Of a DNA stretch of 64,000 bases, positions 24,781 to 32,999 are shown piece by piece; within the stretch, counting starts at the first letter, position 1, and each line of letters opens with the position of its first letter. The notes below the pieces were generated by a model. It was not told the DNA's origin. It did no database searches and saw nothing but the letters and a program-made list of their open reading frames with translations. A program made the position numbers and the translations under genes. The stretch is from an uncultured Bacteroidaceae bacterium (GTDB lineage Bacteria; Bacteroidota; Bacteroidia; Bacteroidales; Bacteroidaceae), in the NCBI GenBank assembly GCA_905235525.1, contig CAJOLW010000006.1:1-64000 (forward strand). Direction: 5' to 3'.

Positions 24781-26289
24781 ATGAGAAAGAAGTTATTGTT
24801 TTTTTGTCTGAGTCTGCTGTGTGGCTGTGCATGGGTCAGTGCACAGGAGACAGGGAAGAATGAATTGCAGGAGCGTGCTGAAAGCGAGTACGCCAAGGGC
24901 AATCCGATTGCTGCACGTGCATTGTACATCAAGGCTTTCGAGAGTTATGTGAACAATGGAAAGTTGAAACAGGGTGTGGATTGTGGCGTGAAAGCGAACA
25001 AGTTATATTATGAGAAAGAGAATCTCTATAAGGAGGCGTTTGACTTGTTGCGTCGCATTGACCAGACGATAGAGACAAAAGGGCAGGGGGCGAACCGAGC
25101 GGCTCTGCACTATTGGACATCGAAGGAGCGTCATCTGATGTATATGAAGATGCGGAAGATGGAGAGTGCGAAGGAGCAGATGGGGAATATGGAGAATCAT
25201 GCCAATGCCGCCAATGATGCTTCTGTGAAGAACGATTTACTTTATACCAAGACCATTTACTATTACACCGTCGGACAAAGTGAGAAGGGGAATGCCACCT
25301 TTAAAGAAATGGCTGACCAATTGACTGCCAGCAAGGAATATGGCAAGGTGGACGAGGTCTATCAGACACTCATTGCCAATGGGCGCAAGAGCAACAGTGC
25401 CAGTCTGGTGGCTGAGAGTTACAAGAGTTATATGGCGTGGAAGGACTCTGCCAGTGCTTTGGTGTTGGCTGACACGGTGAATGTGTTGAAGAAGCAGATT
25501 GCTGACAATGAGGCGGAGATTGAAGAGAAAGACAGTTCGCTGACAGCACGTCAGGCTGCCATCGTGGGGCTTGGCATTTTGTCGGCAGTATTGGCGGCTG
25601 CATTGGTGTTGGGTGCCATTGTGCTGATGCGCTACATGTATAGCAACCGCAGACAGAAGAAGACTATTAAGTTGCTGAATGAGAACAATGCCCTGAAGGC
25701 GAAGTTCATTAACAACATCTCTGCCCAGTTGGCTCCAACCTTGCAGAAACTGGATAAGGGCACTCCTGAGGTGCAGGCACTGTTGGCTTTCTCTGACCAT
25801 ATTCAAACTTTGTCGGAACTGGAGAATGCTGCAGGAGAAACCGTGGAGAGAGAGGATGTGCAAGTGGGCACACTCTGTGAGGATGTGATGGAGCAGATAC
25901 GGGAGAGGGTGAAGAGTGGCGTGAACTTGAAGGTGGATGCTCCCAAGATGACGGCGCACATCAATAAAGAATATGTATCACATATCTTGTCGCACCTGCT
26001 GAAGAATGCCGCTCAATACACTCCTGAGGGTGGACACATCACGTTGGAATATAAGAAGAGAGGTGCCCATAAGCATCAGTTTCTGGTATCGAATACGGGC
26101 AGCACCATTCCAGAGGAACAACGTGAAGAGGTGTTCAAGGCATTCCGTGAAGTTCGTGACCTCACCACGGGCGATGGTCTTGGCTTGCCCATCTGCAAGC
26201 GAATGGCACTGAACATGAATGGTGACCTCGACATTGACCCAGCCTTCACGAAGGGTGTGAGGTTTGTTTTGCATCTGCAAGACGATTGA
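24781..26289 (+). CDS. TPR sensor-histidine-kinase-like protein lacking the phospho-acceptor histidine
   Basis: 502 residues: signal peptide, periplasmic TPR helices (to about 240), one membrane helix at about 259-287, then a kinase-like cytosolic part. Where active kinases have S-H-E-x-R-T-P-L, this one reads NNISAQLAPTLQ (about residues 308-319), so the His is missing. The N box HLLKNAAQYTPEGG and the G box GDGLGLPI are present, but the D box reads VSNTGSTIP, with Asn for the ATP-contacting Asp. It may sense stress and act without autophosphorylation, or bind a partner. It converges on the DPP IV gene. Confidence 0.8.
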   Translation: MRKKLLFFCLSLLCGCAWVSAQETGKNELQERAESEYAKGNPIAARALYIKAFESYVNNGKLKQGVDCGVKANKLYYEKENLYKEAFDLLRRIDQTIETKGQGANRAALHYWTSKERHLMYMKMRKMESAKEQMGNMENHANAANDASVKNDLLYTKTIYYYTVGQSEKGNATFKEMADQLTASKEYGKVDEVYQTLIANGRKSNSASLVAESYKSYMAWKDSASALVLADTVNVLKKQIADNEAEIEEKDSSLTARQAAIVGLGILSAVLAAALVLGAIVLMRYMYSNRRQKKTIKLLNENNALKAKFINNISAQLAPTLQKLDKGTPEVQALLAFSDHIQTLSELENAAGETVEREDVQVGTLCEDVMEQIRERVKSGVNLKVDAPKMTAHINKEYVSHILSHLLKNAAQYTPEGGHITLEYKKRGAHKHQFLVSNTGSTIPEEQREEVFKAFREVRDLTTGDGLGLPICKRMALNMNGDLDIDPAFTKGVRFVLHLQDD

Positions 26290-26295
26290 AAATGT

Positions 26296-26379
26296 AAGTG
26301 AAAAGTGAAAAATCTAAGTTACTTTGCTAATGAGGAACATCCCGTATGGCTGGTAACTTAGATTTTTCACTTTTCACTT
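26296..26379. terminator. Perfect 27-bp inverted repeat between convergent genes
   Basis: 26296-26322 is the exact reverse complement of 26353-26379 with a 30-base loop. The right arm includes the stop codon and last codon of the DPP IV gene (which ends at 26374). The arms contain the words AAGTGAAAAGTGAAAAAT, a motif also found in the signal-peptide region of the barrel gene at about 10258. It probably terminates both genes. Confidence 0.8.
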
Positions 26380-28581
26380 CAAATGGTCTTCAAAATAGCG
26401 GGTGATGACATTGTGCAGATGTATGCGATCGGTCCCCGTCATGTTGTGGCCGTCACCTGGGTAGGTGAAGAGGTCGGGATAGGTGTCGGCATCGATGCAG
26501 GCACGCATGAAGGAAAGCGTGTGCTGAGGTACACAGATAGGGTCGTTTCCTCCGTAGATGACCATGAGACGTCCTTTGAGGTTCTTGGCTTTGTTGAGTA
26601 AGGAGGTGCTTTCGTAACCTTTGGGATTAGTCTGTGGAGTGTCCATGTAGCGTTCGCCGTACATGACCTCGTAGAAACGCCAATCGATGACAGGACCGCC
26701 TGCCACACCCACCTTGAACACATCGGGATAGGTGGTCATGAGGCTGGTGGTCATGAAACCTCCGAAACTCCAGCCATGCACCCCTAAGCGTTCTCCATCC
26801 ACGTACGGAAGGCTCTTCAGAAACTCCACACCTTTTATCTGGTCTTTCATCTCTTCTACACCTAACTGACGGAAGGTGGCTTGCTCGAAAGCAAGTCCAC
26901 GATGTTCACTGCCGCGATTGTCAAGGCAGAACATGACATAGCCTTGTTGTGCCATCCAAATGTCCCATCCACGTGCACCCCAATGAGCCGTAGCGTCGAT
27001 GTTGTGGGCATGAGGACCACCATAGACATAGACCACTGCAGGGTATTTCTTGTTAGGGTCGAAGTCGGTAGGGAGAATGAGGCGATAATAGAGATCTGCC
27101 ACTCCATCGGCAGCCTTCAGTGTACCCACTTTGATTTCGGGCACCTTATATTCAGCCCAAGGGTCTTCAGCCGTGAAAATGTTGGTGCTTTTCCTGTTGG
27201 AAGTTGAAACAATGTCTATATGACGGGCAATCAGAGGTGAGGAGTAATTGTCAATGAAATAGTTACCCGATTCAGACAGTGTGGCGTTGTGCCAGCCCGT
27301 AGCATCACCGAGCAGGGTGCGTTTCCCTTTCATGTCAACGCTGAACACGTTTTGCTGCAAAGGGTCTTTTTCATTAGATGTGTAAAGAATGGTCTTCTGC
27401 GACTTATTGAAGCCCAGTATGTCGAATACCTCAAAGTTTCCCGTGGTGAGTTGCTTGACGAGTTTTCCAGACACATTATAAATATAAATGTGGTTGTAAC
27501 CGTCTTTGCGTGTTTGATAGACGAACTTCGTTTCATCCCAAGGCAGGAACTGGATGGGATGAAGGGGCTCGAAGTATTTGTCATTATCTTCCGTGAAGAG
27601 GGTGCGGAGTTTCTCACCTGTCAGGACATCGTATTCATCAAGGGAACCATGATTCTGGTCACGATTCAGTTCGATGAGATAGAGTTTCTTGCCATCGGGA
27701 GCCCATGCGATGTTGGTGAAATAACGGTCTGTAGGGTCACCTGTGTTCAGATAGACAGTCTTGTCTGTCTGAGGATTGAAGATGCCCACATAGACCTTAT
27801 GCGATGTCTCTCCTGCCATAGGGTAGGGAAGCCCCCTCCCAACCTCCCCCAAAGGGGAGGAGTCTTCATCCGAGTGGGCTGTCACCCCTTGGGGAGAATG
27901 AAAGGGGGGCTCTTGTGGATATTTCGTCACCATGCTCTGGTCCATCTTGTAGAAAGCCAAGAGGGTGCCATCGGGATTCCAGAAAGTGCCTTTCGAGATG
28001 CCAAACTCATCGCGATGGACGCTCTCACCATAGACGAGGTCAATGCTGCCGTCGGAAGATACTTGATGAGTCATGCCATCAGCAGTGAGGACGAAGAGGT
28101 TGTGGTCAATGGTATAGGCAATGGATTGGGAATCCTTGTTCCAATCCTCGTTATTTACATCAGGGGTGAGGTTCGCTTTCCAAATCACTTTCTTCTCCAC
28201 CCAGTCAACAAGGGTCTTTTCTCTACCCCTGTCAATGAGGACGTAGGGCTTCTCTGCGTAGGGGAAAGAAGTATTGTATAGGTGGTCAATGGTCTTCCTG
28301 CCGTTGGCGGACAAGATGGTGTTGATGTCCTCTAATGTTAAGGTGCTAAATGCTGCAACGTTGTTGGTGTTTTTTTGCTGCATGTCCACTTTCTGGCACT
28401 TGTCTATGCCCAATTCGATGCAGATGTCGCCCCACCATGTGAGATGCAGGGTTTCGGGTACGGATGCCTGATAGTAGGAGGAACCGCCAGGGATGAGGTC
28501 GTCAATGGTAAAGAGTCTTTTCTGTGCCATAAGTGGAAGTGTGAGTAAAGCGGAGAGAATAAGAAATGTGGTCTTTTTCAT
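26374..28581 (-). CDS. Dipeptidyl peptidase IV (S9B prolyl peptidase), exported
   Basis: 735 residues with a signal peptide (MKKTTFLILSALLTLPLMAQ), a beta-propeller domain and a C-terminal alpha/beta hydrolase domain. The catalytic triad is visible: Ser in HGWSFGGFM, Asp in GGNDPICVP and His in GDGHNMTG. The paired Glu of DPP IV should lie in the propeller. It removes X-Pro dipeptides in the periplasm, supporting peptide use. Residues between MVTKYPQ and PYPMAGETS are encoded by a palindromic GC-rich element (about 27825-27915) that has kept the frame. The start overlaps the folK stop by 4 bases (ATGA). Confidence 0.93.
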   Translation of the reverse strand: MKKTTFLILSALLTLPLMAQKRLFTIDDLIPGGSSYYQASVPETLHLTWWGDICIELGIDKCQKVDMQQKNTNNVAAFSTLTLEDINTILSANGRKTIDHLYNTSFPYAEKPYVLIDRGREKTLVDWVEKKVIWKANLTPDVNNEDWNKDSQSIAYTIDHNLFVLTADGMTHQVSSDGSIDLVYGESVHRDEFGISKGTFWNPDGTLLAFYKMDQSMVTKYPQEPPFHSPQGVTAHSDEDSSPLGEVGRGLPYPMAGETSHKVYVGIFNPQTDKTVYLNTGDPTDRYFTNIAWAPDGKKLYLIELNRDQNHGSLDEYDVLTGEKLRTLFTEDNDKYFEPLHPIQFLPWDETKFVYQTRKDGYNHIYIYNVSGKLVKQLTTGNFEVFDILGFNKSQKTILYTSNEKDPLQQNVFSVDMKGKRTLLGDATGWHNATLSESGNYFIDNYSSPLIARHIDIVSTSNRKSTNIFTAEDPWAEYKVPEIKVGTLKAADGVADLYYRLILPTDFDPNKKYPAVVYVYGGPHAHNIDATAHWGARGWDIWMAQQGYVMFCLDNRGSEHRGLAFEQATFRQLGVEEMKDQIKGVEFLKSLPYVDGERLGVHGWSFGGFMTTSLMTTYPDVFKVGVAGGPVIDWRFYEVMYGERYMDTPQTNPKGYESTSLLNKAKNLKGRLMVIYGGNDPICVPQHTLSFMRACIDADTYPDLFTYPGDGHNMTGTDRIHLHNVITRYFEDHLK
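27825..27915. repeat. GC-rich palindromic element inserted in frame in the DPP IV gene
   Basis: Contains GCCCCCTCCCAACCTCCCCC, a hairpin CCTCCCC/GGGGAGG (27843-27860) and the palindrome CCCCTTGGGG (27885-27894). The left part matches the element beside argB (18112-18140, other strand) and a partial copy near 30172-30190. It codes for roughly 28 residues (EPPFHSPQG to EVGRGL). Confidence 0.75.
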
Positions 28582-29021
28582 TTCATAATTTCTTTTAAAG
28601 GTATGAGCACGAAATCGCGTTCATACATGTGTGGATGCGGTATGATGAGTTTCTTTGTATGGATATGGAGGTCATCGTAGAGGAGAATGTCAATGTCGAT
28701 GATACGATCGTGATAGATGACAGTTGAGAGTTGAGAGTTGAGAGTTGACTTTTGGGTGCGTCCCATGCCACGCTCAATCTGTTGGGTGACTTTCAGTAGG
28801 GCGTGGGGGGAGAGTTCTGTCTCAACCTTGATAGCAGCATTGAGGAAAGTGTTCGGGCTCTCGAATCCCCACGGCTCAGTAGCAAGAAAGGCGGATTGTG
28901 CCCTGATAGGACCAATCCGCTTTTCTATTTCTGTGATGGCGGACACAAGGTTATGTTCTTTGTCGCCAAGATTTGTGCCAAGGGAAAGATAAACAGTATG
29001 AAGAGTGGCGCTATTGTCCAT
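28578..29021 (-). CDS. folK: 2-amino-4-hydroxy-6-hydroxymethyldihydropteridine pyrophosphokinase
   Basis: 147 residues. HPPK motifs: VYLSLGTNLGDKEHNL at the N-terminus, GPIRAQSAFLATEPWGF, NAAIKVET, and the catalytic YHDRIIDIDILLYDD. It transfers pyrophosphate to the pterin in folate synthesis. Residues STLNSQLST, between GRTQK and the catalytic YHDR, are encoded by TTGAGAG repeated three times (28724-28744, minus strand read), a 7-residue insert that keeps the frame. The ATG at 29021 is preferred; it and the upstream ATG at 29042 both lie in a TTGTCCGTTGTCCAT repeat. Between queA and the DPP IV gene in the long operon. Confidence 0.93.
   Translation of the reverse strand: MDNSATLHTVYLSLGTNLGDKEHNLVSAITEIEKRIGPIRAQSAFLATEPWGFESPNTFLNAAIKVETELSPHALLKVTQQIERGMGRTQKSTLNSQLSTVIYHDRIIDIDILLYDDLHIHTKKLIIPHPHMYERDFVLIPLKEIMK
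28721..28749. repeat. Heptamer repeat TTGAGAG x3 inside folK
   Basis: TTGAGAG at 28724-28730, 28731-28737 and 28738-28744, flanked by CAG and TTGAC. 21 bases equal 7 codons, so the frame is preserved. Related heptamers lie in several leaders of the window. Confidence 0.85.
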
Positions 29022-29034
29022 TGTCCGTTGTCCA

Positions 29035-30117
29035 TCAGTCAATGATCAGCATGGCATCGCCATAGGTGCCAAACATGTAATCACCCTTGAGTGCCTCCTT
29101 GTAGGCATTCATCACCACATCGTAGCCGCCAAAAGCGGTGACGAGCATGAGCATGGTGGTGAGTGGCTGTTGGAAGTTCACGACAAAGGCATCGGCTACC
29201 GTGAAGTCGTAGGGAGGGAAGATGAATTTGTTGGTCCATCCCTCAAATTCCTTGATAAATCCACCAGGACCTACTGCTGTTTCGAGGGCACGGAGGGTGG
29301 TGGTGCCGACAGCACAGATCTTATGGCCGTTCTCTTTTGCCTTATTGACAATGTCGCATGCTTCTTTGTTGACGAACATCTGCTCAGAGTCAGTCTTATG
29401 CTTGGTGAGGTCTTCCACATCGATGCTGCGGAAGTTGCCCAGTCCTGCATGCATGGTGATGAAGGCTTGCTCAATTCCCATGATTTCCATGCGCTTCATC
29501 AGTTCGCGAGAGAAGTGAAGTCCTGCGACAGGCACGGTTACGGCTCCTTCATGACGTGCGAAGATGGTTTGGAAACGCTCATGGTCTTCCTCTTCGGCAG
29601 GCCGGTGCATACGGATGTCATCAGGAATGGGTGCCTCGCCAAGGCTATAGAGTGTCTCCTTGAAGACATTGTGGGGACCATCATAAAGGAAACGGAGCGT
29701 GCGACCACGTGAAGTGGTATTGTCAATCACCTCAGCCACCAATGACTCGTCGGGACCGAAGTAGAGTTTGTTGCCAATGCGAATCTTTCGGGCTGGATCA
29801 ACGAGCACATCCCATAAACGGAGTTCTTCGTTGAGTTCGCGAAGAAGAAAGACTTCGATACGTGCACCAGTCTTTTCCTTGTTGCCGTAAAGACGGGCAG
29901 GGAAAACCTTGGTGTCGTTGAAGACGAAGGCATCGCCTTCCTCAAAATAGTCGGTGATTTCCTTGAAGATTCGGTGCTCAATCTCTCCTGTTTGCTTGTG
30001 TACAACCATGAGTTTGCATTCGTCACGGTTGTAGAACTTAGTTTCGGGATTGTAAGTGCGAGGATAGAGGGCTATCTTCTCATCAGGGAGTCTGAACTTG
30101 AATTGTGAAAGTTTCAT
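29035..30117 (-). CDS. queA: S-adenosylmethionine:tRNA ribosyltransferase-isomerase
   Basis: 360 residues, normal QueA length. Family features: DYELP-like start [34 protein letters not shown]-type region and [11 protein letters not shown] toward the C-terminus, with [10 protein letters not shown] at the end. It builds the epoxyqueuosine ring on tRNA wobble guanine sites using the ribosyl group of AdoMet. folK follows after 13 bases. The 73-base gap to truB contains CTATTTAC/TATTTGAC-like repeats and GAGTTAGAGGGGGTC. Confidence 0.95.
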   Translation of the reverse strand: MKLSQFKFRLPDEKIALYPRTYNPETKFYNRDECKLMVVHKQTGEIEHRIFKEITDYFEEGDAFVFNDTKVFPARLYGNKEKTGARIEVFLLRELNEELRLWDVLVDPARKIRIGNKLYFGPDESLVAEVIDNTTSRGRTLRFLYDGPHNVFKETLYSLGEAPIPDDIRMHRPAEEEDHERFQTIFARHEGAVTVPVAGLHFSRELMKRMEIMGIEQAFITMHAGLGNFRSIDVEDLTKHKTDSEQMFVNKEACDIVNKAKENGHKICAVGTTTLRALETAVGPGGFIKEFEGWTNKFIFPPYDFTVADAFVVNFQQPLTTMLMLVTAFGGYDVVMNAYKEALKGDYMFGTYGDAMLIID

Positions 30118-30190
30118 ATTTTTACTTACTATTTGACTATTTACTATTCAATTATCGTATGTTTTTTCTTTTGGGAGTTAGAGGGGGTCT

Positions 30191-30965
30191 TTAACTCTCA
30201 ACTCTAATCCTTTGTTGTTCGAGCCATTGCGGGAACTGCTCGATGTCCATGCAGTCTTGCAGGGTATATTTCCCGATGCGGGTGCGGACGAGGCTGGTCA
30301 GGTAGCCGCCAGAGCCGAGGGCTTGCCCGATGTCGCGTGCCAATGCCCGGATGTAGGTGCCTTTGCTGCACACCACGCGGATGGTCAGCGAGAGGTGGGA
30401 GCCTGTCAAGTTGCCACTTTGGTATTTGATGCGTTCACGCGGGTCGTTGATTTCATCAGTCACTTCGTTCTCCACTTCTCCGAAATGCAGGATCTCCAGT
30501 TCGTCAATGACCAAAATTTTTGGTTTCAACTCGATTTCTTCACCCTGACGTGCATACTTGAAGGCGCGTTTGCCATCTACTTTCACAGCAGAGAAGGCGG
30601 GTGGAATCTGTTCGATGCGTCCCACGAAAGCCTTGAGTTTTTCTTCCACCAATTCACGGGTGATGTGCTCGGTGGGGTAGGTGGCATCTTCGGATGTCTC
30701 CATGTCGAAGGAGGGAGTAGTGGCACCCAGTTTGATGGTGGCGACATACTCCTTGGTGTGTGCCTGCAGTTCGTCAATGAGTTTAGTGCTTTTACCTGTG
30801 CAGATGATGAGCACTCCTGTGGCAAGAGGGTCGAGTGTGCCGGCATGTCAGTTTCTTCACGCCCAACCGATGCGAGAGTTCGCCCCGCACCTTCGCCACC
30901 ACATTGAAGGAGGTCCAGCGGTAGGGCTTGTTGAAGATGAGTATTTCACCTGCTTGGGGATTCAT
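30191..30965 (-). pseudogene. truB: tRNA pseudouridine-55 synthase, frameshifted near its active site
   Basis: From ATG 30965 the frame reads MNPQAGEILIFNKPYRWTS and continues to GVKKL, then goes out of frame. The remainder, including HAGTLDPLATG with the catalytic Asp, continues in another frame from 30847 to the stop at 30191. Between Leu and His only one base (A) is present where K-V-G would need nine, so 8 bases are missing. A TGA immediately precedes the second frame, and a GTG at 30814 would start after the catalytic Asp, so no active protein is expected unless this is a sequencing error. The C-terminal two-thirds is intact. Confidence 0.88.
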
Positions 30966-30980
30966 GCCTTTCTGTGCGAA

Positions 30981-31826
30981 TTATATAATTGTGAGTTCGT
31001 GCCCCATGAAGAGCAAGACCAGAATGATGCCGCCCACAACGATTCTGTACCATCCAAAGGCCTGGAAGCCATACTTCTGCACGAAGCGGATGAAGAACTT
31101 GATGGCCAGCAGGGCTACGATGAAAGCCACCACGTTGCCAATGATGAGTGTGTCGAGATTGTTCAGAATCAGTTCGGAACCTCCGTCCTTGAACAACTTA
31201 TACATCTTATACACCGTGGCACCAAACATGGTGGGAACCGCCAGAAAGAAAGAGAACTCGGCTGCGTTCTTGCGGGTCATCTTCTGCGCCATACCTCCCA
31301 CGATAGTGGCCATAGAACGAGATACTCCCGGTATCATGGAGATGCACTGGAAGAGGCCTATCATAAAGGCGCGCTTCTCTGTGAGCACAGTGTCTTCGCT
31401 GCCTTTGTTGAAGATTCTGTCGCAGAACAGCATGAACACACCGCCCACCACGAGCATGATAGCCACCACCTCGACACGCTCCAACATCGCATCGATGAGG
31501 TCGTTGCAGAGCAGACCCAGCACCACGGCTGGGACGAAGGCGATGAGCAACTTCCAGTAGAAGTCGAACTTGTGAATGAGTTGCTTGAAGGCAGGTGTGC
31601 CCTCTGGTAACGGTGTCTTGTTGAGTTGAAAGAAGCGACGCCAGTAGAGGCACACCACTGAAAGGATGGCACCGAACTGGATGATGAAAGTGAAAGCCTT
31701 CACATACTCCGTACTCTCCACACCCAACATATTCTGAACTATAATCATGTGCCCTGTCGAAGATACAGGCAAGAACTCCGTGAGTCCTTCTACAATGGCA
31801 ATGATGGTGGTTTGAATCCAGTCCAT
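30981..31826 (-). CDS. uppP: Undecaprenyl-diphosphatase (BacA family)
   Basis: 281 residues, multi-spanning. Signature EGLTEFLPVSSTGHM near the N-terminus and PGVSRSMATI in the middle form the active site that recycles undecaprenyl pyrophosphate for peptidoglycan and surface polysaccharide synthesis. It lies 6 bases after the DUF3098 gene and 15 bases before truB in the same direction, a gene order common in Bacteroidetes. Confidence 0.96.
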   Translation of the reverse strand: MDWIQTTIIAIVEGLTEFLPVSSTGHMIIVQNMLGVESTEYVKAFTFIIQFGAILSVVCLYWRRFFQLNKTPLPEGTPAFKQLIHKFDFYWKLLIAFVPAVVLGLLCNDLIDAMLERVEVVAIMLVVGGVFMLFCDRIFNKGSEDTVLTEKRAFMIGLFQCISMIPGVSRSMATIVGGMAQKMTRKNAAEFSFFLAVPTMFGATVYKMYKLFKDGGSELILNNLDTLIIGNVVAFIVALLAIKFFIRFVQKYGFQAFGWYRIVVGGIILVLLFMGHELTII

Positions 31827-31832
31827 AATCTG

Positions 31833-32075
31833 TTAGGCGTTTTGTTTAGCGTGTGAATTATTTTTTGCGGGCCAGAGGATGGCGACAATCTCGAAGAGAA
31901 ATCCGAAAAGGCACACCATCGGTGCAACCTTGATACGTATATCACTGAAGATGTCGGGGTTGAAAGCCTCCTCGGTCGTTGCATCGCCTGCCATTAAGAT
32001 GAAGCCGAGCACAATGATGGCAAATCCTATGATTAGTAGGATGTAGTTGATTTTTGTGAATGCAAAGTTCTTCAT
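31833..32075 (-). CDS. DUF3098 family small membrane protein
   Basis: 80 residues with two hydrophobic helices (INYILLIIGFAIIVLGFILMA and VAPMVCLFGFLFEIVAILW) separated by a segment containing FNPDIFSDIRIKVAP, the diagnostic FNPDIFS/RR..VAP pattern of DUF3098. The family is restricted to Bacteroidetes and sits between ftsX and uppP, suggesting a role in the envelope or division. Function unknown. Confidence 0.9.
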   Translation of the reverse strand: MKNFAFTKINYILLIIGFAIIVLGFILMAGDATTEEAFNPDIFSDIRIKVAPMVCLFGFLFEIVAILWPAKNNSHAKQNA

Positions 32076-32129
32076 TATGTTTCGTTGTTTTGTTATAATT
32101 GTCTGATAAAAGCCCGAGGTGTGGACTGA

Positions 32130-32999
32130 TTAAACATAGTAGAGTTCGTTGCTGCTCATCTTCAGATATCTGTTAAGAGAAAAAAGCGTGCAGAGATAGG
32201 TGATGATGATGCCGAAGAGGAACACTGCGGCGGATACGATGATGATGGCTTTGAGGTCGATAACAGCACTTATTTGTGGCTCAAATGTATGTAACCAATA
32301 GAGTCCTCCTATAATGAGTGCATCGGCAAAGATGGCAGATGCGATGCCTAAGGTGAAACTTTGTGTGAGGAAGGGTCGGCGGATGAAGTTCCAACTGGCA
32401 CCCACCAACTTCATCGTATTGATGATAAATCGTTTGGAAAAAATAGTCAAACGCACGGTGTTGTTGATAAGGGCAAACGAAATGTAAGTAAATAATGCTG
32501 CAATGATGAGCAGGATGATGCTCACCTTACGGATATTGTCGTTGACCGATTTGATGAGGTCTTTGGAGTAAATGACATCCACCACGTTGGGATTTCCTTT
32601 TAGTTTTTTCACTGCGGCACTGATGCTGTCGGGATTGGCGTGATCGGCATGAATCTTCACTTCAAAAGAGGCAGTGTAGGGGTTCACGCCAATAAATTCG
32701 GTGGGGTCGATTCCCTGTGCTTGAATCTCTTCCACCAATGCCTGCTCTTTCGAGATGTATTCTACACTCTTGGCATAGGGAGCCTTCTTGAGTGCATTCT
32801 CCATATTCTTGATTTGGAGACTGTCCATTTCATCGCTAATCAGCACGCTCACATTGATATTTTCTTTCACATAGGTGGAAAGGTTCTGTGCCGTGATGAC
32901 AAAGAGCACGATGGTGCCCAACAATACCAACACCAAGGTGGTGCTGATGGCAGCAGTGATGAACTGAGTGCTAAGGAATGAATGTCTTTTTTTACTCAT
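32130..32999 (-). CDS. ftsX: Cell-division permease-like protein FtsX
   Basis: 289 residues. One N-terminal membrane helix (ITAAISTTLVLVLLGTIVLF), a periplasmic domain of about 120 residues (SVLISDEMDSLQIKNME to VVDVIYSKDLI) and three C-terminal helices, with the conserved NTVRLTIFSKRFIINTMKLVGAS between them. With FtsE it transmits ATPase activity to peptidoglycan hydrolases. ftsE is not adjacent. The start overlaps the miaB stop by 8 bases (ATGAGTAA). Confidence 0.94.
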   Translation of the reverse strand: MSKKRHSFLSTQFITAAISTTLVLVLLGTIVLFVITAQNLSTYVKENINVSVLISDEMDSLQIKNMENALKKAPYAKSVEYISKEQALVEEIQAQGIDPTEFIGVNPYTASFEVKIHADHANPDSISAAVKKLKGNPNVVDVIYSKDLIKSVNDNIRKVSIILLIIAALFTYISFALINNTVRLTIFSKRFIINTMKLVGASWNFIRRPFLTQSFTLGIASAIFADALIIGGLYWLHTFEPQISAVIDLKAIIIVSAAVFLFGIIITYLCTLFSLNRYLKMSSNELYYV

